24,433 nucleotides of DNA, from the IMG/VR virus record IMGVR_UViG_3300045743_000610, positions 1 to 24,433 of that record. One strand, 5' to 3'. Under the pieces are notes generated by a model. It had not been told where the DNA came from and searched no databases. It saw nothing but the letters and a program-made list of their open reading frames with translations. Every line of letters starts with the position of its first letter. Position 1 is the first letter of the stretch. The stretch is from a virus. Positions 13,390 through 20,795 of this stretch are shown piece after piece. Both the position numbers and the translations under genes were made by a program.

Positions 13390-14969
13390 GCCGTGCCCCA
13401 GTGAGCGCGCTGGTTTGCTGCCAGCGTGTCTCTGTTGCCGTTCGTGAGTGCATCGGCGAACCAGATCATTTCCGCGAAGCGGCCATCCCACTGTGCGTTC
13501 GCGCTGCCGCCGTTGTCTTGGAACAGGGAGACAGTAGCCGGGGTGGTCACTCCAGCGTACTGGTTGCCGACGCCAGTTGTGATTGCCGCGAGTGCGGCAC
13601 CGTCGACACGAGCATTCTGGTTCGCGCCGTTACGGATACGGTCTACCTGACGAAGAACCGTCAGGCTTGAGAATGCGGCCGACGCGTAGTTCGGCTCGAC
13701 GTTCGTGAAGGCCGCGTTAAGCGTGAAGTTTCCTGCGATGCCGAGGATTCGCATGGTGCCGGCTGCCGTGTTGAGCAGGCTTCGACCCTGACCCGATCCG
13801 CCCGCTCCATCAACGACGCAGAAGACACCCGCGAAGCTTGACCCACTTGCGGCAGAGATAAGCCCGCCCTCCGGTGGCATTGATGCCGTGAACAAGGAAT
13901 TGCTGGGCATCACCGAGTAGCGAGTGAATGCCCCGACTGTGATGGCCGTCAGCAGAGGCCTTGATGTGCCGCCAATGAAGGTGAAGTCGCGGGCGAAGCC
14001 GGATTGGTCGTACAGGCGGTCGAGATAGACCGAGCCGCCCGGCAGGCCCGTGATAGTGCCGTCCGGGCCTGCGGAAATGTCCGTTGTCGTGCCGCCCGTC
14101 GCTGACGTGCTGACACGAATGATCGGGCCGACGTACCCGGTGCGAAGCCGGCGATTGACGGAAAGCGCGAAGGATGAGGTTTGACCGAAGCCGTCCAGAA
14201 TGCCGATGAACGACTGCACCGCAACACTCATGTTGCTCCAGGCGAACAGGAGATTGCCGGCCACGTCCACCATTCGCTGCGCGAGCAAGCCCCGAGTCGG
14301 GTCGTAGCTGACAGAGGTTACGTCCCCAGGCGTCGCGGCCCGATTGGTCACAAGGCGAACGGTGGTGCTGTTGGGCAACGAGACACCAGTGACGGTATCC
14401 ACCTGTGCGCCGCCGTTGGCCGTCACAAGGGCGAACTTGGAAGCCTCAGGTACGGCGCCAGTGTTGATGGCGGCGGTCAGGGTGATGTCGAGCTGGCTCG
14501 GTGCAACCGTGCCCGACTTCACTGCGGCAGAAGGCACCGGCACCGTGATGGGGGCGTTGGAGTTTTGCGTGATGGCGTAGTACGTCGTCCAGCCATCGAA
14601 CCAGAAGACGATTGTGTTGATCGCCCCGGCTGTTGCGTTCCAGCCTGCGCTGCCGCCCCACTCCGTCATGCCGGTAAACGTCGGGGTGATGACGCCGTTC
14701 GCTGCGAGCTTGACGGTGCATTGGCCCCCGATTACAGGCGTGCCAGAGACAGAGAACGCCGTCGCAGAAACGATGTCCTGCGGCGTGGGCGTCATGTACT
14801 TGTTGCCGTCCAGAGGTATGGCGGCGCTGAACGCAACCGCAACGCCGGCGCCACCCCCGCCTGGAGAGAACCCGTCAAAGTAGACCTTTTCGGCTCCGTT
14901 CGACAGCCCGATCACTCGACCCGTGCCGGCTTCTCGGATGAAATCTGCTGTGCTGCACTCGCCTGCCAT
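13386..14969 (-). CDS. Tail fibre/receptor-binding protein with Ig-like and LamG-like domains
   Basis: 527 residues, no signal peptide. The N-terminal part (1-147) has a glycine linker SPGGGGAG and a strand-rich region. Residues about 148-224 (QLDITLTAAINTGAVPEASKF, then a turn and TSVSYDP) match a SwmB-type Ig-like repeat. Residues about 266-527 hold SVNRRLRTGYVGPIIRV, LDRLYDQSGFARDF and a C-terminal GRFAEMIWFADALT, the pattern of concanavalin-like lectin domains related to the arabinofuranosidase B beta-sandwich. These suggest carbohydrate binding at the host surface. SD AAGGAC precedes the ATG. It is followed by the hydrolase gene with a 4-nt overlap, and both lie oddly between portal and scaffold. 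Codon usage is less G/C-biased than its neighbours. Confidence 0.75.
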   Translation of the reverse strand: MAGECSTADFIREAGTGRVIGLSNGAEKVYFDGFSPGGGGAGVAVAFSAAIPLDGNKYMTPTPQDIVSATAFSVSGTPVIGGQCTVKLAANGVITPTFTGMTEWGGSAGWNATAGAINTIVFWFDGWTTYYAITQNSNAPITVPVPSAAVKSGTVAPSQLDITLTAAINTGAVPEASKFALVTANGGAQVDTVTGVSLPNSTTVRLVTNRAATPGDVTSVSYDPTRGLLAQRMVDVAGNLLFAWSNMSVAVQSFIGILDGFGQTSSFALSVNRRLRTGYVGPIIRVSTSATGGTTTDISAGPDGTITGLPGGSVYLDRLYDQSGFARDFTFIGGTSRPLLTAITVGAFTRYSVMPSNSLFTASMPPEGGLISAASGSSFAGVFCVVDGAGGSGQGRSLLNTAAGTMRILGIAGNFTLNAAFTNVEPNYASAAFSSLTVLRQVDRIRNGANQNARVDGAALAAITTGVGNQYAGVTTPATVSLFQDNGGSANAQWDGRFAEMIWFADALTNGNRDTLAANQRAHWGTA

Positions 14970-14981
14970 GATGTTTGTCCT

Positions 14982-17111
14982 TTAGGGTTGAGCGAAGGAA
15001 ACTTTGCCGGCGGCGGCTGTCTTGGCGGCCATCGCGCGATCCGTGACCGCCTTGTCGGCGGCGGCCTTCGCGGCCTGCTGCTGCTTGACCTCTTGGTCCT
15101 GCGCCTTCAGGCGCAAGCCAGCAACGTCGAGCTGCTTCTTGTGGTCGAACTCACGTTCTTTCAGGTCCATGCCGTGCTGGGCCTCAGCGACCTTGACGGC
15201 GCTGTCGGCGCCGTCGTCAGCCGGCTCGCCCTGCAGCTCGGTCTGCGTCTTGGCGAGGGTTTCTTGCGTCTTGGCCTGCTTGAGCCCGGCGTCGGCGTGC
15301 TTGACCATGCCCTCGCCCTGCACCTTGACGACTTCGGCGTCGAGCAACGCCTGCTGGCTGGCGGCTTGCGCCTGAGCGGCTTCGCTGCTTGCTTCGGCGG
15401 TCATCTGCTCGAGAATTTCGGCCTTGTCGAGCAGGCGGCTGTTCTTGATGAGCACGCTGTCAGGGATCTTGACGCCGAGTTCGCGCAGCGCGACCGCCTG
15501 GTCGAACTGACTGTCTTCGAGCGTCTCTTTGTGCGGCACCGACGTGATGACGACACCGAACTCGCCGAGCATGAGGTCGTTGATGACTTCGCCGGTGTCG
15601 GGATCGACCTGGTTGATGGCCACGTCTTCCGTCTCGCCGGTCATGGAGTCCTTCAGCACCGTCAGGATGCGCGCTTCGGTGTAGTGCTCTTGCACCAGGT
15701 CGAGCGTGTTGCGGGCGATGAAGAAGTCGGTGCGCACGAGGTTGTCGAGCGGCTTGACGAGGTTCGTCGAACCTGACTTCTTCTTTTCCTGGATCGCTTT
15801 GGCCGCCACGTCTTCGCGGTCGAAGCCCTGCATGGAGTCGGAGACGCCGGAGATGCTCTTGATCGACTCTTCGGCCTTGAAGCTCATGCGGTCGAGGCCT
15901 TGCGGCGTCGCGTTCGGCGTGAGCTTCTCGATGCCTTCGAGTTCAGACACTTCGAGCACGATGCCGGTCTCGGAGCCGCGCTGTTCCAGCTCTTCGATCG
16001 TCATGTTCGTGAGCACGCCGGCCTTGACCTTCCAGCCGGAGTTCGCGGTCGTGTTGAGCACGTGCAGCTCTTGGCTGGTGACCTTGTTCAGCAGCTCCTG
16101 CGGGCCGGTGAGGTTCTCAACCAGGCCGATGGTCGTACCGCGGCGGAAGTGCGGGAAGTACGGCACCGGCGTGAAGTGCTTGTACGGGCTCCACTCGTCG
16201 TGCAGCACCACGTCGTCGGCGATCACGGTCCACTTGATGCGGCGGACGAGCTTCTTGACGACCTTGAAGCCGAACTTGTCGACGAAGAACGCGATGCGGT
16301 TGCGGTCGAAGTCCTTCGGGATCGGGCGCATGTCGCCGGTCTCGGTCTCGACGAAGTGCTTCTGCACGTCGAGTTCGCGGTACTGGCGCTCGATCAGCCG
16401 GATGCTGCGCTGGACGTTGCTCTGATCCCAGCCGTTCGCGCCCCAGCCGTTGTTCATGCGGGTGCCGAAGCGGTCGCGGTTCGCCTCGATGGAGTCGTAG
16501 CCGTACATGAAGGCGCTGGACCCGCGGTTGCGCAGGTAGTCGGCGTCTTCCTTGTTGTAGAGGATCGCGATGTCGTCGGCGGTGACCCACTTCGTCACGA
16601 AGACCTCGGACCACGTGTCGGGGTCGTACTGGTCGCCGTCGGGGTCAGGGATGACGTTCTTCGGGTTCAGCAGCTCGTAGCGCACCTCGCCCTGCATCTG
16701 GTCGTTGTAGTCGAGTCGGATGTCGAGGTAGCCGCGCGAGCCGATGATGCCGTCGGCGAACATGTCGCTGCGCTTCCAGTCGAGCTGGTTCGCGTCGGCG
16801 ATCTGCTTGAACACCTTGTTGAGCACGTCGGCGGTGCCGGCCTTCGAGCCGTTGCGTGGCCGGAACGCGATCTCGCTGCGGTTGGCGATCTGCTCGCCGA
16901 GCACGTTGCCCACGGTGCCGAGGATCTTGTTGATCGTCAGCGCCGGGCGGCGGATCAGCGCGAGCTTGGCCTTGTCGACGATGTCCCACTGGTCGCCCGC
17001 GAAGTGGCGCTCGCAGAGGTCGGCCTTGAGCACGTAACGGCTGTGGCCGTTGTCGCGCGCCCAGCTGTAGCGATTCCAGACCTTTGTGGCGACGGCGGTG
17101 TTAACGGGCAT
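14982..17111 (-). CDS. Portal protein, P22-like
   Basis: 709 residues. The N-terminal half has RYVLKADLCERHFAGDQWD, RPALTINKILGTVGNVLGEQ and DGIIGSRGYLDIRLDY, then ELLNPKNVIPDPDG and YFPHFRRGTTIGLVENL, which are typical of P22-type portals; the dodecameric ring forms the DNA entry channel and tail attachment site. The last about 170 residues are Ala/Gln/Lys/Glu-rich coiled coil (EASSEAAQAQAASQQALL onward), comparable to the long C-terminal helical barrel of P22 portal. Length is close to P22 gp1 (725 aa). It is followed by the fibre gene and preceded by the Dps-like gene. Codon usage is strongly G/C-biased. Confidence 0.9.
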   Translation of the reverse strand: MPVNTAVATKVWNRYSWARDNGHSRYVLKADLCERHFAGDQWDIVDKAKLALIRRPALTINKILGTVGNVLGEQIANRSEIAFRPRNGSKAGTADVLNKVFKQIADANQLDWKRSDMFADGIIGSRGYLDIRLDYNDQMQGEVRYELLNPKNVIPDPDGDQYDPDTWSEVFVTKWVTADDIAILYNKEDADYLRNRGSSAFMYGYDSIEANRDRFGTRMNNGWGANGWDQSNVQRSIRLIERQYRELDVQKHFVETETGDMRPIPKDFDRNRIAFFVDKFGFKVVKKLVRRIKWTVIADDVVLHDEWSPYKHFTPVPYFPHFRRGTTIGLVENLTGPQELLNKVTSQELHVLNTTANSGWKVKAGVLTNMTIEELEQRGSETGIVLEVSELEGIEKLTPNATPQGLDRMSFKAEESIKSISGVSDSMQGFDREDVAAKAIQEKKKSGSTNLVKPLDNLVRTDFFIARNTLDLVQEHYTEARILTVLKDSMTGETEDVAINQVDPDTGEVINDLMLGEFGVVITSVPHKETLEDSQFDQAVALRELGVKIPDSVLIKNSRLLDKAEILEQMTAEASSEAAQAQAASQQALLDAEVVKVQGEGMVKHADAGLKQAKTQETLAKTQTELQGEPADDGADSAVKVAEAQHGMDLKEREFDHKKQLDVAGLRLKAQDQEVKQQQAAKAAADKAVTDRAMAAKTAAAGKVSFAQP

Positions 17112-17120
17112 GGTGCGGCC

Positions 17121-17489
17121 TCACTTCAGGAACTTGAGCTTGTAGAACGTGCGGTCGATCGTCGAGAGAATCTCGTCGATCAGGTTCGCCAGCTCTGTGT
17201 CATCACCCGCGCACTCGGCGCGGTGGGCAACGACCCACTTGTGCAGCTCCGGGAGGCATTCGAGGGGGCTGCACCCCGCCTCGGGTTTGATGGATGGGTA
17301 GGAAGCGATGTGGCCGTTCACGCCCTGGTAGCACTCGATGAAAGCGTCGGCCTTGGCCGCGATCTCGTCGTAGAACTCACCGAGCGCGACGTGCTGCGCG
17401 TAGCTGCGCGTCGCGAGGTGGGCGAAGTGCGTCGTGGTCCGTGCGTCGAAGCAGCGGGCCACGAGTTCAGCGGCGAGTTTTGCGGTCAT
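17121..17489 (-). CDS. Dps/ferritin-like phage protein (DUF5856-like)
   Basis: 122 residues, mostly helical. The segment from His21 to Glu52 (HFAHLATRSYAQHVALGEFY, then DEIAAKADAFIE) places His21, His33, Asp48 and Glu52 with spacings of 12, 15 and 4 residues. These equal the spacings of E. coli Dps ferroxidase ligands His51, His63, Asp78 and Glu82. The HxxLGEFYDxI..AD..IE text also fits the phage DUF5856 family. Unlike Dps (167 aa) it is short, with probably one four-helix core and little tail, and ends in a Lys-containing helix (RTFYKLKFLK). It may bind iron or protect DNA, or be a structural relative. It lies between a lectin-like gene and portal. Confidence 0.65.
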   Translation of the reverse strand: MTAKLAAELVARCFDARTTTHFAHLATRSYAQHVALGEFYDEIAAKADAFIECYQGVNGHIASYPSIKPEAGCSPLECLPELHKWVVAHRAECAGDDTELANLIDEILSTIDRTFYKLKFLK

Positions 17490-17504
17490 GGCGTGCTTTC
17501 AAGA

Positions 17505-18203
17505 TCAAACCGTCTCGTAGGCGTCAAGGAAGCCAGTCCAGAAGGCGGCGGCGGGCGGCGTCACAAGTCCTTCGTCGATCTGAACCGACGAGATGCCGCA
17601 CTTGGCGGCCAGCACGATCGCAAAGGTGTCGAAGAGGGAGCCGCCCAGCGACTGCGAACGGACGCCGACGCTGACGCCGTTAATGAAGACTTCGTACTGC
17701 GTGGCGGAAAACTCAAAGCGCAAGTCGAACGGATCACCCGTGACCGGGTACAAGACTTCGGAGTAGGCCGGGAAGTCGACTTCGGCCCAGATGTTGCGGC
17801 CGATGGGTCGGCTGGTGTAAGTGGGGTTGTCCTTGGACTTGACGTTTACGTAGCCACCGTGGAAGAACTGCCCAGTGTTTGATGCGGTGACCTGCATCTC
17901 AGCTACGAAGCCGCCGTTACACACTGTGCCGGTCGAGCTGGCAATCGCGCCCCCCGCGTCACGCTGAGAGACGCCAGTTATCGAGATCGACCCAAACGCC
18001 ATCGGCGGGACAGTGACCTGGAAGGTGCAAACGGTGTTGGTGGCGTCGTTGTTGTAAACGAACCCTGTGCCGCTGAGCGACAAGCCTGCACAGCTGCCCA
18101 ACGCCGTGGGGCCGGTAACCGGCGCGACGGCCGGGCTGAACACCGCGAGGCCGGCGTTGACGGCGCTGGCCCCCGAAAACAACTCCTGGTAGACGATCGT
18201 CAT
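17505..18203 (-). CDS. Lectin-like (concanavalin-type) virion protein
   Basis: 232 residues, Gly/Ser/Val-rich and beta-predicted. Segments WAEVDFPAYSEVLYPVTGDPFDLRF and EVFINGVSVGVRSQSLGG followed by KCGISSVQIDEG resemble the back sheet of LamG/galectin-like sandwiches, where an EVxINGxxV strand pair is common. There is no export signal. It starts 1 bp after the large terminase stop, so it is co-transcribed with packaging genes. It might be a head-surface or tail sugar-binding protein; the function is inferred and no catalytic motif is seen. Confidence 0.55.
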   Translation of the reverse strand: MTIVYQELFSGASAVNAGLAVFSPAVAPVTGPTALGSCAGLSLSGTGFVYNNDATNTVCTFQVTVPPMAFGSISITGVSQRDAGGAIASSTGTVCNGGFVAEMQVTASNTGQFFHGGYVNVKSKDNPTYTSRPIGRNIWAEVDFPAYSEVLYPVTGDPFDLRFEFSATQYEVFINGVSVGVRSQSLGGSLFDTFAIVLAAKCGISSVQIDEGLVTPPAAAFWTGFLDAYETV

Positions 18204-18204
18204 G

Positions 18205-19791
18205 TCAGGCCGCCATGTGGCTCGCGCCGTTGCTACCGACTTTGATCTGGTCTTTCCACGATTTCATCTTCGGCGGTTCCTGTTTGCGTGGCGGCTCTTT
18301 GCCGAGCGCCAGGTGTGCGGCCCATGCCAGGCTGTCGACGCAGTCGTCGTGCAGACCTGCCGGGAAGCGGAGCATTTCTGCCCGCACCACGTCGTACCAA
18401 TCACCCGTGTCGTTGAAACTCACCATGCCCTGCTGCATGCGGCCCTGAAGTGGCCGTGCCCGCACCAGCTTGTCGGTCAGAGGTTTGAGCGTCGTGACCG
18501 ACGGGTAGAACTTCTTTTCACGCATGCGCTTCTTGAGAAGCACCTCCAGCGTGCGGAAGATCTGACCGTCTTCAAACCCCAGCTGCATCCCAGCGTTTGC
18601 CCACCTCTGACTTAGACCTAAGATAGATTCTACGATGAATGAGGCATCGTTAGATTTGAAGCGCACGACTTCGGCCACATGGAGCGTGTCGTTCTGGTCC
18701 TGCAGCACCACGGTGCCGACGGTGTAGTCGTTCTGCTGCTTGATGCTGATCGCGAAGTCCCACGCGATGTAGACGTGGGCGTTTCGGAGCGGCGGGAGCC
18801 CGCCGCGACGGAATTGGTCCTTCGTGAAGTAGTCGCCGTCGTCAGGCACCGGGTTCTGCTGGTACAGGGCGCTCCAGAAGCGCGGCGGCAGCGTCTTCTT
18901 GATCCGATTCAGCTTGAGGGAGTCGTAGCGCTCTTCGTGGAGCGGCGCGCCCTTCGCGCGCAGGAACTGCAGGTGCTGGAGGTGCGGCTGCGTAGCGATG
19001 AACACGTCGCGCTGCATGTCAGTCCAGCCGAGCTGCATGCCGGCATCGAGTCGGACGATCTCGTCGGTGCTCGGGTCGACCCATTCGTCGTGCTCGGCGA
19101 TCGCCGGGTACTTCACGATCTCGAACTGGTCCGACTCGGGGTCTTCCTTCATCGCTTCCTGCAGCCGGCCGGCCAGGTCGTCGTCGTTCCACCACGTTTC
19201 GATGACCAGCACGCCGCCGCCGGGCGCGAGACGCGTGTAGGCGGTCGAGCCGTACCAGTTCCAGAGCTTTTCGCGCACGTCGGCGCTGTCCGCTTCCTCT
19301 GCGTTCTTGATCGGGTCGTCGATCAGCAAGATGTTGCAGCCCTTGCCCGTGATACCGCCGCCGACACCCGCTGCGACGTAGCCGCCGCGCGAGTTTTCGA
19401 TGCCCCATTCCTCGCTGGACTGGTGATTCGGGTTCAGGCGCGTGCCGAAGACCGACTGGTAGTTCGGATCTTCGAGAACTTCCTTGACCTTGCGCGAGAA
19501 CGTCATCGCCAAGCTCACGTTGTACGAGCAGGCGATGATTTCGTGGTCGCTGTGGCGCCCGAGGTGCCACGCGGGGAACATCCGGCTGGCCAGCTCGGAC
19601 TTTCCGTGCCGCGGCGGCATCAGGATCATGAGCCGGGGGCTCAAGCCCTTCGCTACGTCGTCGCTGAAGCGCTCCAGGCGGCGCGCGATGTCGTTGTGGA
19701 CCCAGCCAGCGTGGTACCGGGGGTTAATCCGCTGCGTGAAAGGGATCAAACGCCGCTTGCAGATCACGCGCTGCGCCAGCTCGCGCTGCAT
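18205..19791 (-). CDS. terL: Terminase large subunit (packaging ATPase/nuclease)
   Basis: 528 residues from the ATG at 19791. Walker A is MPPRHGKS (58-65), Walker B ILLIDDP (154-160), and a coupling-type segment VIETWWNDDDLAG follows at about 196-208 (many relatives have TRWH here). The RNase H-like nuclease domain shows AWDFAIS (Asp345), GFEDGQ (Glu407) and HDDCVDSLAWA (Asp482/483). It pumps DNA through the portal and cuts concatemers. A longer frame to 20037 exists, but the extra 82 residues are Ser/Thr/Pro/Ala-rich with weak third-position bias, while another frame there looks coding. The chosen ATG lacks an SD and probably relies on coupling, so the start is less certain than the gene. 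Confidence 0.9.
   Translation of the reverse strand: MQRELAQRVICKRRLIPFTQRINPRYHAGWVHNDIARRLERFSDDVAKGLSPRLMILMPPRHGKSELASRMFPAWHLGRHSDHEIIACSYNVSLAMTFSRKVKEVLEDPNYQSVFGTRLNPNHQSSEEWGIENSRGGYVAAGVGGGITGKGCNILLIDDPIKNAEEADSADVREKLWNWYGSTAYTRLAPGGGVLVIETWWNDDDLAGRLQEAMKEDPESDQFEIVKYPAIAEHDEWVDPSTDEIVRLDAGMQLGWTDMQRDVFIATQPHLQHLQFLRAKGAPLHEERYDSLKLNRIKKTLPPRFWSALYQQNPVPDDGDYFTKDQFRRGGLPPLRNAHVYIAWDFAISIKQQNDYTVGTVVLQDQNDTLHVAEVVRFKSNDASFIVESILGLSQRWANAGMQLGFEDGQIFRTLEVLLKKRMREKKFYPSVTTLKPLTDKLVRARPLQGRMQQGMVSFNDTGDWYDVVRAEMLRFPAGLHDDCVDSLAWAAHLALGKEPPRKQEPPKMKSWKDQIKVGSNGASHMAA
18611..18657. promoter_or_regulatory. A+T-rich motif cluster inside terL (site F)
   Basis: The plus strand carries CTTAGACCTAAGATAGATTC and, 19 nt later, GTTAGATTT. 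Both resemble the TTAGAYC/CTAAG motif found before capsid, small terminase and tail genes. Over the same stretch terL abandons its usual codons and uses TCT, TTA, CTA, AGT, AGG and GTA within about 20 codons (around SNDASFIVESILGLSQR). This local change suggests selection on the DNA rather than the protein. Confidence 0.4.
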
Positions 19792-20083
19792 GGCGAGTTT
19801 CGGCGACACGGCGGACGGCGGCGTGGTAGCGGAGGGCGTTGTCGAATCGGGGGTCGGTGCCGTCGTAGGCCCTGACCCACGCGCGGATGTCTGCTTCGGG
19901 CGTGCCTTCGCGGCGCCACTCGGCGATGCGGGCGTTGCGCCAGCAGTTTTTCGGGCGGTCGAGGATTTTGTCGGCAAGGCACTCGTACTCGAGCCCGTCG
20001 CTGCCGGTGAACGGGGCTTGCGGGTCGAAGTGGCCATCAGGCGAGCACGATGCTGCTGAAGGGCTGGAGCTTGGGCTCGACAT
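19724..20083 (-). CDS. Hypothetical protein overlapping the terL start
   Basis: 119 residues from ATG 20081-20083, with GGAG 9 nt upstream inside the previous gene. Residues 1-19 are Ser/Pro-rich and are read from the overlap with the 58-residue gene. From about residue 20 the text looks natural (FTGSDGLEYECLADKILDR, NARIAEWRREGTPEADIRAW, VRAYDGTDPRFDNALRYHAA). In this stretch roughly 12 of 83 codons end in A or T, against about twice as many or more in the terL frame. The end overlaps terL by 68 bp in another frame. No known domain was recognised; it is soluble with mixed charge. Position suggests a packaging or regulatory role. Confidence 0.6.
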   Translation of the reverse strand: MSSPSSSPSAASCSPDGHFDPQAPFTGSDGLEYECLADKILDRPKNCWRNARIAEWRREGTPEADIRAWVRAYDGTDPRFDNALRYHAAVRRVAETRHAARAGAARDLQAAFDPFHAAD

Positions 20084-20213
20084 AGTGTTCAACTCCGTTC
20101 TTGTCTTTGAACCAATTTGGGCGACCGGCGACCGGCGTCATGCCGGGCTTCGGCAGCGGCCGGTTGATGGGCACGCCAAAGGGAAACGGTTCAACGGGGT
20201 CGATGGGGTTCAT
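20037..20213 (-). CDS. Hypothetical proline-rich small protein
   Basis: 58 residues beginning MNPIDPVEPFPFGVPINRPL, then PGMTPVAGRPNWFKDKNGVEHY and a hydrophobic tail (PFSSIVLA). The ATG overlaps the stop of the 25-residue membrane peptide gene (ATGA). No SD is visible, which suggests coupled translation. A longer frame to 20294 is shadow of two other genes. No recognised domain; possibly a short adaptor or linker protein. Confidence 0.6.
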   Translation of the reverse strand: MNPIDPVEPFPFGVPINRPLPKPGMTPVAGRPNWFKDKNGVEHYVEPKLQPFSSIVLA

Positions 20214-20287
20214 TGGAAGTACAACTTCGCAGCGATGTAGACGAGCGCGCCGATGAAGGCCCAGTCGAACAGGGTGAAGTTCTTCAC
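20210..20287 (-). CDS. 25-residue single-span membrane peptide
   Basis: A GTG start (20285-20287) overlaps the upstream stop as GTGA, and its TGA stop overlaps the downstream ATG as ATGA, so it fits exactly between two genes. The peptide is VKNFTLFDWAFIGALVYIAA followed by KLYFQ (first residue read as Met). Residues about 7-23 are hydrophobic with aromatic residues at both ends, as in a small transmembrane peptide. It is too short for most gene finders. The function is unknown. Confidence 0.6.
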   Translation of the reverse strand: MKNFTLFDWAFIGALVYIAAKLYFQ

Positions 20288-20508
20288 AGGTCACCCACCA
20301 GCGTGTCGGGCAGCTCGATGTCGATCTGGCGCATCAGCGAGTGCCGCCAAGCGATCACGATTGCCATGCCCATACCGTGCGCAACCGCTGAGCGCCCTGC
20401 TTCGATGTACTTCAGCCGACGCGACATGAGGTCGGTCAGCATGAGCACCGCCTGTGGTGACAAGTCAGTGCTCGCCAGGTCGATGTCGTTGAGATTTGCC
20501 ACGATCAC
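20284..20508 (-). CDS. Hypothetical small phage protein
   Basis: 74 residues from a GTG start overlapping the upstream stop (GTGA). The sequence has an amphipathic N-terminal half (DLSPQAVLMLTDLMSRRLKYIEAG), a short hydrophobic stretch (HGMGMAIVIAWRH) and an acidic end (DIELPDTLVGDL). The hydrophobic stretch is too short and polar for a confident membrane segment. No recognised domain. It is co-transcribed with the terminase genes. Confidence 0.65.
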   Translation of the reverse strand: MIVANLNDIDLASTDLSPQAVLMLTDLMSRRLKYIEAGRSAVAHGMGMAIVIAWRHSLMRQIDIELPDTLVGDL

Positions 20509-20795
20509 AACGCGGCTGAAAGGTAGACGATGAGCGCGCCGGCGAACGTAGCCACGGCGTCGAGCGGATCGACGCTGTGCGTCGGCGTGAGGCCCGCTTC
20601 GAGGGCCTCAGCTTCACGGTCGCCGTCCCAGAGTTCCTTCAGCACCCCGACGGCCAGGGCCGCCAGCAGCGCAGCTTCACGGTAGCCGTGCACGCTGATG
20701 GCTTGCCCGAGCCCGGCCACCACGAGGTAGACGAGCGCGCCGTAAATGACGTGGTTGGCCTTGTCTTGTGGGATCAACAGGTCTGAGAGTTTCAT
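20505..20795 (-). CDS. Small phage membrane protein
   Basis: 96 residues with DKANHVIYGALVYLVVAGLG (about 11-30), AALLAALAVGVLKELWDGDRE (about 41-61) and a last segment DPLDAVATFAGALIVYLSAAL (about 76-96), so two to three membrane spans. The pattern DKxNH...G..KE..D......D..D..AT..G is one I recall from phage and bacterial membrane proteins of unknown function. The conserved His/Asp/Glu/Lys residues next to spans could be functional. The ATG overlaps the small terminase stop (ATGA). It might be a second holin-like protein, though it is far from the lysis cassette. Confidence 0.65.
   Translation of the reverse strand: MKLSDLLIPQDKANHVIYGALVYLVVAGLGQAISVHGYREAALLAALAVGVLKELWDGDREAEALEAGLTPTHSVDPLDAVATFAGALIVYLSAAL

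Noticed and set aside
14181-15776. Plus-strand open frame of 531 codons opposite fibre and portal genes
   Set aside because: Antisense shadow spanning a gene junction; low-complexity Arg/His/Leu text without motifs.
15900-17882. Very long plus-strand open frame (660 codons) opposite the portal and Dps-like genes
   Set aside because: It is antisense to well-identified genes; its composition (Val/Arg/Asp/Glu/Leu-rich, no domain) is the usual mirror of G/C-ending codons. No SD or operon context.
18679-19875. Plus-strand open frame of 398 codons opposite terL
   Set aside because: Antisense to a terminase with clear catalytic motifs; no start context.
19792-20037. N-terminal extension of terL to the ATG at 20037
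   Set aside because: 82 Ser/Thr/Pro/Ala-rich residues with weak third-position bias, while another frame over the same bases looks coding. Kept as an alternative because of the TGATG junction.
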